Shown here piece by piece: positions 9,967 to 12,500 of a DNA stretch of 12,500 nucleotides. Made by a program: the position numbers and the translations under genes. The stretch comes from Halisarca cf. caerulea (lineage: Eukaryota; Porifera; Demospongiae; Chondrillida; Halisarcidae): NCBI GenBank assembly GCA_963170055.1, contig CAUJGJ010000185.1, positions 6,071,992 through 6,084,491 of the forward strand, in the 5' to 3' direction. Under the pieces are notes generated by a model, which did no database searches, was not told where the DNA came from, and saw only the letters and a program-made list of their open reading frames with translations. Position 1 is the stretch's first letter. Every line of letters starts with the position of its first letter.

Positions 9967-10389
9967 TTGTGTGTGTGTGTATGTAAGCACTATTAGTTTA
10001 GCTACCTTTATTGTACGGATATTCAGGACTTGACAACATTGAGAAGCTACAAGGTCACGAAAATCAAGAGGTGTATAAATTGTCGTTTGCTATTGTTGAC
10101 CAACATTTCCAATCCCTGGTGAGTGGATGTAGATGTGTAATTGATTTGTCGGTGTTTACACGGTAGGCCGAGCTGCGGTCCAAGCGCTGACAAATTAAAT
10201 TATGATTATTTTAGCAAGGAAATATTCCTAGGAGAGAAGAAATTGAAATATCTCATTTCTATTTGGGTTCAATTATCATAATCTATTTCCCCACAGGAGG
10301 ATATTGACCAAACTGTAGCTCCACAAAATGAAGGTCAAAACTATGCTTTCACTGGCGGGAAGATGCCCAAAGATGGATTCGACTTCTAA
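2490..10389 (+). CDS. KPNA3/KPNA4: Importin subunit alpha, KPNA3/4 (importin alpha-3) subfamily; 5'-partial, ten exons
   Basis: Importin alpha is the adaptor that binds classical nuclear localisation signals in the cytoplasm, pairs with importin beta and is recycled by CAS/RanGTP. Joining 2490-2576, 2889-3065, 4028-4084, 6355-6531, 7105-7176, 7240-7308, 9307-9348, 9412-9457, 10027-10118 and 10297-10389 gives 303 residues and a TAA stop, with no frame error. Seen: LSNLCRNKDPPPP (ARM3), CWAFAFIAD (ARM4), EAVWALSNVTAG (ARM6), TQKEAAWALCNMTAG (ARM7), NVIPP and LLDGIQNILK (ARM8), IIEECGGLDNIEKLQ and HENQEVYKL (ARM9-10), then an acidic EDID segment and a final GFDF. The KDPPPP, NVIPP, QNILK and ending motifs point to KPNA3/4 rather than KPNA1/5/6 or KPNA2. 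Trp-Asn pairs that contact cargo remain in ARM3, ARM6 and ARM7. About 210 N-terminal residues, including the importin-beta-binding domain, lie upstream. All junctions are phase 0 except one phase 1 (9457/10027). The gene looks functional; subfamily placement is inferred from recalled motifs. Confidence 0.95.
2719..2880. repeat. (CT)n and CCTCC pyrimidine tract before an acceptor
   Basis: (TC)n from 2719 to about 2745, then CTCCCTCCTTT-type repeats to 2880, ending a few bases before the acceptor at 2888. It acts as an extremely long polypyrimidine tract. Confidence 0.9.
2889..3065 (+). CDS. KPNA3/KPNA4: Importin alpha exon, ARM4 and start of ARM5
   Basis: 59 codons from LIPALVHLTKH to SQDTRII. 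The acceptor is CATGCACAG ending at 2888, after a long pyrimidine tract; the donor is GTGAGT at 3066. Reading on into the intron meets TAG at 3084. ARM4 keeps the Trp of DACWAFAFIAD. Relatives often have Tyr where this exon has Phe. Confidence 0.95.
3109..3708. repeat. 30-bp minisatellite, 20 tandem copies
   Basis: The unit is ACTATAGGGTCGCCTTACGG followed by TAGTGTGTGT, exactly 30 bp with almost no indels. Variants are single substitutions (TATAGG/TGTAGG, GTCG/GTTG/GTCA, TTACGG/TTATGG/ATACGG). A degenerate partial copy precedes it from about 3080. The final copy ends in a longer GT run. Because 30 is a multiple of three the plus strand stays open (GSPYGSVCTI repeats), but this frame differs from the upstream exon frame and lies in an intron. 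Confidence 0.97.
3709..3990. other. Intronic sequence with no recognised feature
   Basis: Mixed sequence with a short ATGAATG/CATGAATG palindromic stretch at 3889-3909. No gene seen. Confidence 0.5.
3991..4019. repeat. (CA)n microsatellite beside an acceptor
   Basis: About 14 CA units, ending 8 nt before the exon at 4028. It replaces the usual polypyrimidine tract and is the only dinucleotide array in CA orientation on the sense strand. Confidence 0.95.
4028..4084 (+). CDS. KPNA3/KPNA4: Importin alpha exon, ARM5 helix
   Basis: 19 codons, LPSLRALGSVVAGSDLQTQ. It is too short to stand out as an open frame, but it matches the family's ARM5 segment and is needed to join its neighbours. The acceptor TTTGCAG ends at 4027, just after a (CA)n array; the donor is GTGAGT at 4085. 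Most relatives have Asn where this exon has Ser (LGSVVAG). Confidence 0.93.
4085..4200. repeat. GTGAG-rich degenerate repeat after a donor
   Basis: Repeats of roughly 20 bp, such as GTGATGGTGAGAGGAGTGG, with six GTGAG words, start at the true donor GTGAGT at 4085. No other function seen. Confidence 0.7.
4217..5551 (-). mobile_element. Tc1-like (Tc1/mariner) DNA transposon, defective
   Basis: 1335 bp bounded by inverted repeats at 4217-4265 and 5503-5551 (44 of 49 identical, all five differences transitions), beginning CAGTGCCAGTCAAAAGTAA. TA flanks both ends (4215-4216 and 5552-5553), the duplication expected for this superfamily. Length and end sequence are typical. It sits in the 2270-nt importin intron, opposite to the host gene, and carries a decayed transposase. 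Confidence 0.95.
4380..5507 (-). pseudogene. Tc1-like transposase relic
   Basis: Read on the minus strand, it starts MAPRRDLKK at 5507, just inside the right inverted repeat. Then come a VSNVRRFPNESGPYKRVAR stretch with SPFSAGHRR (5104 downward), NFKDEW near 4920 where the family has the second-catalytic-Asp motif TDES, VKHSGG near 4810 (VKHGGG in relatives) and QSPYLHLMEHW near 4560 (QSPDLNPIEHLW in relatives). The segments are in different frames with stops between them, and the last catalytic acidic residue is replaced by Tyr, so it is dead. Limits are approximate. Confidence 0.85.
5554..6110. other. Intronic sequence; ACGAT-rich and palindromic patch
   Basis: No gene seen. At 5836-5950 the word ACGAT/ATCGT recurs many times in both orientations, for example ACGATTTTGTCCAAATCGT, which is a small hairpin. 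At 5966-6006 there is a GTACATAC-type palindromic run. It could be a worn inverted-repeat element, but no ends could be set. Confidence 0.4.
6130..6342. repeat. 34-bp minisatellite upstream of an acceptor
   Basis: Six to seven copies of a 33-34-bp unit built from TTGTTTACCCCCTTTT and CATCATCACCATCAGCTG. TTGTTT recurs at 6165, 6199, 6232, 6266, 6300 and 6334. Each unit has a pyrimidine run followed by CAG, resembling a 3' splice site. The true acceptor (6354) follows the last copy. Confidence 0.92.
6355..6531 (+). CDS. KPNA3/KPNA4: Importin alpha exon, ARM6 and start of ARM7
   Basis: 59 codons from VVLDSGFLPPL to DILRT, with EAVWALSNVTAG (ARM6 Trp-Asn) and QMVIDADLIPLVVDIL. The acceptor is TTGTAATAG ending at 6354; the donor GTGAGT at 6532 runs straight into a long (GT)n array. 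Confidence 0.95.
6536..6863. repeat. (GT)n microsatellite with higher-order repeats
   Basis: About 330 bp of GT, beginning inside the donor at 6532. GTACGTATGT recurs at about 6548, 6605 and 6657, giving a 52-57-bp higher-order period; later parts carry GTAT and GTGC variants. Alternating purine-pyrimidine DNA of this kind can adopt Z-form. Confidence 0.97.
6953..7014. mobile_element. Possible short inverted-repeat element
   Basis: AGAACCTCTATATTAAGGAC at the left faces GCTATATAGAGGTCTC at the right (ACCTCTATAT inverted). The left end resembles ends of pogo-like small elements. Short and uncertain. Confidence 0.4.
7105..7176 (+). CDS. KPNA3/KPNA4: Importin alpha exon, ARM7
   Basis: 24 codons, RSFKTQKEAAWALCNMTAG then NEPAH. 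The acceptor is TTCCTGTAG ending at 7104 and the donor is GTGAGT at 7177. TQKEAAWA is near-universal in the family. Confidence 0.94.
7240..7308 (+). CDS. KPNA3/KPNA4: Importin alpha exon, start of ARM8
   Basis: 23 codons, VQYLLKWNVIPPMCDLL then VCQDTN. It is separated from the previous exon by a 63-nt intron. The acceptor is TGCTAATAG ending at 7239; the donor GTGAGT at 7309 is continuous with a (GT)n array. Confidence 0.94.
7313..7375. repeat. (GT)n microsatellite at a donor
   Basis: About 31 pure GT units continuous with the exon donor GTGAGT at 7309, followed by CATGCATGCATG. Confidence 0.97.
7377..7736. other. Intronic sequence with no recognised feature
   Basis: Contains GTAC/ATGTAC palindromic words but no gene and no element with defined ends. 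Confidence 0.5.
7737..7855. repeat. (GT)n microsatellite
   Basis: About 119 bp of GT with a few A and C interruptions (GCATGTGTATG), in the 1998-nt importin intron. Confidence 0.97.
8025..8202. mobile_element. 178-bp MITE with TACCGT ends
   Basis: The left end TACCGTATGCGCTTTAATTT and the complement of the right end TACCGTTATGCTTTAATTTT share TACCGT and GCTTTAATTTTCG. Outer bases are TA. Non-coding. Confidence 0.75.
8355..8541. mobile_element. 187-bp MITE, pogo/Tigger-like ends
   Basis: The left end CAGTGAGGCCTTGCTTATCT and the complement of the right end CAGTGGGACCTCACTCATCC match imperfectly over about 22 bp. TATG flanks both sides (8351-8354, 8542-8545). Non-coding; the superfamily is inferred from CAGT ends and RCCTYRCT-type text. 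Confidence 0.65.
8686..8835. mobile_element. Possible 150-bp MITE
   Basis: Left CAACCTCTGTAGTCCAACAC against complement of the right CAACTTCTCTAATCTGACGC, about 14 of 20 alike. Related in style to the neighbouring element that starts at 8851. Limits are tentative. Confidence 0.4.
8851..9131. mobile_element. 281-bp pogo-like MITE with amplified left end
   Basis: Left end CAGTGGACCCCTCTAATCCA; complement of the right end CAGTGGACCCTCCCATTCCA. The left flank is TA and the right flank CA, consistent with a TA duplication and one transition. The left end sequence is tandemly repeated inside the element (see 8857-8989). Confidence 0.75.
8857..8989. repeat. 32-bp tandem repeat, about four copies
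   Basis: The unit ACCCCTCTAATCCAGACCCC then TGAATTGCAGAC is repeated with almost no change (one A/G difference; the last copy is damaged). It is a copy of the element's own inverted end. Confidence 0.92.
9126..9235. repeat. 55-bp tandem duplication
   Basis: CCACTGCATTTGGT followed by AAGAAGGG.TGGGCG.TAGATG and CAGACA.TCACACA occurs at 9126-9180 and 9181-9235, with a few substitutions. It includes the last bases of the adjacent MITE, so it arose after that insertion. Confidence 0.9.
9307..9348 (+). CDS. KPNA3/KPNA4: Importin alpha 42-nt exon, ARM8 helix
   Basis: 14 codons, VIMVLLDGIQNILK, matching the KPNA3/4 ARM8 helix. The acceptor is TTAATTAG ending at 9306; the donor is GTAACT at 9349, one of the few that is not GTGAGT. 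Confidence 0.93.
9412..9457 (+). CDS. KPNA3/KPNA4: Importin alpha 46-nt exon, start of ARM9
   Basis: HAGTEEVKTIIEECG plus one base of the next Gly codon (phase 1). It lies 63 nt after the previous exon. The acceptor is CCCACCTCAG ending at 9411; the donor is GTGTGT at 9458, a weak site fixed by the frame and by the family motif EECGGL. Confidence 0.92.
9774..9832. repeat. (GT)n microsatellite
   Basis: About 26 GT units in the 569-nt importin intron, preceded by GCGTGTGCGCGTGCATG. Confidence 0.97.
9909..9980. repeat. (GT)n microsatellite
   Basis: About 35 GT units with one GATT interruption, 77 bp after the previous array and ending 46 bp before an exon. Confidence 0.97.
10027..10118 (+). 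CDS. KPNA3/KPNA4: Importin alpha exon, ARM9-10
   Basis: It completes Gly, then reads LDNIEKLQGHENQEVYKL and SFAIVDQHFQSL, the C-terminal ARM region that in this family contacts the CAS export receptor. The acceptor is GGATATTCAG ending at 10026; the donor is GTGAGT at 10119. Confidence 0.95.
10297..10389 (+). CDS. KPNA3/KPNA4: Importin alpha terminal exon with stop
   Basis: 30 codons and TAA (10387-10389). It opens EDIDQTVAPQNEGQNYAF and ends KDGFDF, like the KPNA3/4 tails (acidic start, Gly/Asn/Phe-rich, final F-x-F). The acceptor is TTTCCCCACAG ending at 10296. Confidence 0.95.
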   Translation, partial: EDIDQTVAPQNEGQNYAFTGGKMPKDGFDF

Positions 10390-10919
10390 ACACATCGTGC
10401 TGGAAAGTCATCGTGCAAACAGTCAAGCTAACATGTATCATGCATTCTACCCTTCTCCGTGCACATGCCTTAGTGATTGAAGATGCACTCCACTCGATTT
10501 CCTCAGCTGCAGACAACCAACCATGTGTTCCTGTGCCTACCCATTGCATTGTACATCTTATACTTAACATGCATTCATGTGCATGCCTTTATGCGTTTGT
10601 GTGTGTACGTATTGTGTGCGTTACTCCATAATATATTTAATATACACCTGTATGCACATTACCGTTTCGTGTGCGTGCGTTCTGTACTAACGTGTTCAAT
10701 CGTGTTTTCACGCTGTTTTGCGTCGGTGTGCGTGTGCGCAACGGCGGCTTTTTTCCTTTGATCTGTTACAATAAACCGCGAAACAACGCAATAAACTAAT
10801 CGGGGATCTATTAGCACTCAATAAACGTTATTATGGGATCCTTTGATCTGCCCGATAATGAGACGACGGCTGGTCACTACGACATTCGGATTCCCTGCTG
10901 GTGACAGTGCGAGGAGACA
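10390..10919 (+). promoter_or_regulatory. Importin 3' UTR plus upstream region of the homeobox gene
   Basis: 530 bp separate the importin stop from the homeobox ATG. The sequence is T/G-rich, with scattered GTGTG and CATGCA words and no convincing open frame. CCTTTGATCTG occurs twice (10755-10765 and 10839-10849). Since the last poly(A) signal is only about 95 bp before the homeobox ATG, promoter elements of the second gene probably overlap the first gene's 3' UTR. No TATA box was seen. Confidence 0.6.
10770..10825 (+). terminator. Three AATAAA polyadenylation signals for the importin gene
   Basis: AATAAA occurs at 10770-10775, 10790-10795 and 10820-10825, 381 to 431 bp after the importin stop. 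These are the only obvious signals in the gap. Which is used cannot be told. Confidence 0.65.
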
Positions 10920-11043
10920 ATGATTGTAAGCGAACCTTCCGGGAGCGGAGTGGAATTGGAGGATAACTGCCACCAAGAGCATCCTCTGGAAGACGCGCAG
11001 ACTTTGCTGTTGTATCCTCGCAAGCTTTTGGATCAAGCGAAAG
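10920..11043 (+). CDS. Homeobox gene exon 1 (N-terminal)
   Basis: 41 codons plus one base, [17 protein letters not shown] through [13 protein letters not shown]. The downstream frame closes at TAG (11062). The donor AAAG/GTTGGT at 11044 is weak; it is chosen because phase 1 matches the acceptor at 11170 exactly. An unused GTAAGC at 10926 would also serve as a donor, so this exon is less certain than the other two. Confidence 0.7.
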
Positions 11044-11356
11044 GTTGGTTAATTCGTAGATAGATGGTTAATATTGGCTTCGAGCAGCAATTAGATCTAT
11101 TGGGATATAGTTTTGATAGCCCTTCTGAGCACGTGGCAGCATGGATTTGCCTGCCTCCTTCTTCCGCTAGACTACAGACTGAAGGTCCAGCTACACAGCT
11201 CCGAACAGATGAAGAAACCGAGAAGAAGTCGAACCACTTTCTCCAGGTATCAGCTGGAAGCTCTGGAGAGGGTTTTTCAGAAGACTATGTACCCAGACGT
11301 ATTTCTACGAGAGGAGCTAGCAAGCAACGTAAATGTCTCTGAAGCAAGGATTCAGG

Positions 11357-11419
<63 letters not shown>

Positions 11420-11456
11420 GTGTGTGTGTGTGTGTGTGCGTGTGTGCGTGTGTGTG

Positions 11457-11488
<32 letters not shown>

Positions 11489-12497
11489 TGCGTGTGTGTG
11501 TAATTCACATGCATACATTTGTGTATTTATGTGATTGTGCGAGCCAGTGTTTATATGTTTGCGCACACGCATGAGTGTGTGACTGTATGTTTGGTGTGTA
11601 TCCTCATATATCATGTGTATTTGCATACATTGGTGTGGGTATGTATTTAAAGCGTGGGTGTGTGGGCGAGAGTTTAGCCACATTGCAAATTGTTCTCAAT
11701 TTCCATGTTCTCTGATGTCTATTTTGAGTAAAAGTCATAAGGGTAGGATTGGCGTATATGCTTGATAGGCTACAGGGACATTTGGATAATTGCACAGCCC
11801 ACAATGTAGGTGTTAGCCCACTCCCCATTTCCTGGTAAAAAAGTTGATAATTGAAGCCTTACAAGGTATCCAGTCTTTTTTGATGAAGGACAATGGTTGG
11901 CATTGGTAACTTCAACTCACAATGTCATTTGAGTGTTTAATCAATGGCAAAGTGTCTGTCGTAGATGGTCTGTGATATTCCATTAGTTAATTGTGTTACT
12001 GTAATTAATACTCCAAGTTGACACCCTTTTCCTAATCAAACTGGGTCACTTATACTATTGATCATTATTAACAATTGATTGCTGCTAGTTATGATTCAAT
12101 TTTACCCTGTGTGCAGGTTTGGTTTCAGAACCGGAGAGCAAAATGGAGGCGAAAAGAAAAGATGGGCAATGCCCAGCCAGGACCCAGAACTTGTAGCTCA
12201 CAAGCTGTTTTAGCAAATGTCAAGAAAAGGCTCCAGGAAGAAGGAGATTGGGAATCTAAAGTATCCCAAAGAGTGCAGCCTATGCCCCCATCAACCAAAC
12301 CCTCAAATGGCCTAGTTTCAAGCAGTCCAAAGCTGTCCACATCTCTGTCCATGATGCCAGTGCTGACCAGCCCAAGGCTTAGCCAGCCACTTGGAGCAAT
12401 GCCAAACACTGTGCTAACTGTTACTCCAGTATATGTGATACATCAAGTACCTGTTTCATCCATTCCAGACACTTCAAAATCCACAAGTCAATATTAA
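10920..12497 (+). CDS. Paired-class (paired-like, Gln50) homeodomain transcription factor, three exons
   Basis: Joining 10920-11043, 11171-11355 and 12117-12497 gives 229 residues ending in TAA. The homeodomain spans residues 58-117: RTTF at homeodomain positions 5-8, YPDVF, REELA, SEARIQ, then [15 protein letters not shown], with Trp48, Phe49, Gln50, Asn51 and Arg53 all present, so DNA binding should be intact. Gln50 with this helix 3 is the paired-like type; the recognition sequence resembles Arx, Alx and Rax families without settling which. The intron lies between homeodomain residues 46 and 47, a paired-class hallmark. No paired domain, octapeptide or C-terminal OAR motif is visible. The N-terminus is acidic; the tail after residue 120 is rich in Ser, Pro, Thr and Val. 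The start ATG at 10920 has an in-frame TGA at 10902. A shorter alternative start is ATG 11209, just before the homeodomain. It is presumably a nuclear developmental regulator. Confidence 0.9.
11171..11355 (+). CDS. Homeobox gene exon 2, homeodomain residues 1-46
   Basis: It reads [20 protein letters not shown] and on through homeodomain helices 1 and 2 to ARIQ. The acceptor is the pyrimidine-rich CTCCTTCTTCCGCTAG ending at 11170; the donor is GTAGTG at 11356, running at once into (GT)n. Confidence 0.9.
11356..11501. repeat. (GT)n/(TGCG)n microsatellite at the homeobox donor
   Basis: It starts inside the donor GTAGTG at 11356. About 110 bp of GT, then TGCG repeats (about 11469-11492), then GT again. 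Confidence 0.97.
11502..12116. other. Homeobox intron, no recognised feature
   Basis: T/A-rich with loose GT words near its start. No gene, RNA gene or inverted element was seen before the acceptor at 12116. Confidence 0.55.
12117..12497 (+). CDS. Homeobox gene exon 3, recognition helix and C-terminal tail
   Basis: 126 codons and TAA (12495-12497), starting [17 protein letters not shown] and ending DTSKSTSQY. The acceptor is CCCTGTGTGCAG ending at 12116. The tail is Ser/Pro/Thr-rich with repeated SSPKL/TSPRL-like pieces and no known domain. Confidence 0.93.
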   Translation, partial: VWFQNRRAKWRRKEKMGNAQPGPRTCSSQAVLANVKKRLQEEGDWESKVSQRVQPMPPSTKPSNGLVSSSPKLSTSLSMMPVLTSPRLSQPLGAMPNTVLTVTPVYVIHQVPVSSIPDTSKSTSQY

Positions 12498-12498
12498 A
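12493..12498 (+). terminator. ATTAAA variant overlapping the homeobox stop codon
   Basis: ATTAAA, the common variant poly(A) signal, overlaps TAA. The window ends two bases later, so whether a better signal follows is unknown. It may be chance. Confidence 0.2.
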
Positions 12499-12500
12499 TT

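Noticed and set aside
10349..10761. Short open frames on both strands in the intergenic gap
   Set aside because: They overlap the importin last exon or 3' UTR, have no recognisable domain and no splice support.
1..12500. tRNA or other structured RNA genes
   Set aside because: No GGTTCRANTCC-type B box with a matching A box and acceptor stem was noticed; a dedicated scan was not possible.

Overview
The window comes from an animal nuclear genome. It has spliced genes with GT...AG introns and introns crowded with microsatellites, minisatellites and cut-and-paste DNA transposon relics. It carries two protein genes, both on the plus strand and head to tail. Two introns of only 63 nt, a very short intergenic gap and a paired-like homeodomain protein without the usual accessory domains suggest an early-branching, gene-dense animal. 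A sponge is my best guess, but this is inference and the species is not fixed by the sequence.

Positions 1-10389 hold the 3' part of an importin-alpha gene of the KPNA3/KPNA4 (importin alpha-3) subfamily. Ten exons (2490-2576, 2889-3065, 4028-4084, 6355-6531, 7105-7176, 7240-7308, 9307-9348, 9412-9457, 10027-10118, 10297-10389) join without a frame error into the last 303 residues: ARM repeats 3 to 10 and the C-terminal tail. The importin-beta-binding domain and ARM 1-2 must lie upstream of the window. The first 2489 bases are intron.

The introns are where most of the DNA lies. Region by region they hold: a degenerate GT/GA-rich minisatellite (about 60-205, with a separate copy at 973-1020); a 616-bp element with perfect 29-bp inverted ends (1032-1647) that runs directly into a GGTA/GGTG array (to about 2012) and is followed by an (AT)n array; a CT/CCTCC pyrimidine tract (2719-2880); a 20-copy 30-bp minisatellite (3109-3708); a dead Tc1-like transposon with TA duplications and a decayed minus-strand transposase (4217-5551); a 34-bp minisatellite leading into an acceptor (6130-6342); five (GT)n arrays; and a cluster of small inverted-repeat elements (8025-9131), one of which has its left end amplified fourfold.

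Positions 10390-10919 are the importin 3' UTR, with three AATAAA signals, and the start region of the next gene. From 10920 to 12497 lies a complete three-exon paired-class homeobox gene (229 aa, Gln50) with the class-typical intron between homeodomain residues 46 and 47.

The two proteins (nuclear import receptor, DNA-binding regulator) have no evident functional link; adjacency is the only connection seen. No new enzymatic system was found. The most unusual pattern is that many tandem repeats begin at, or are built from copies of, the adjoining splice-site motif.
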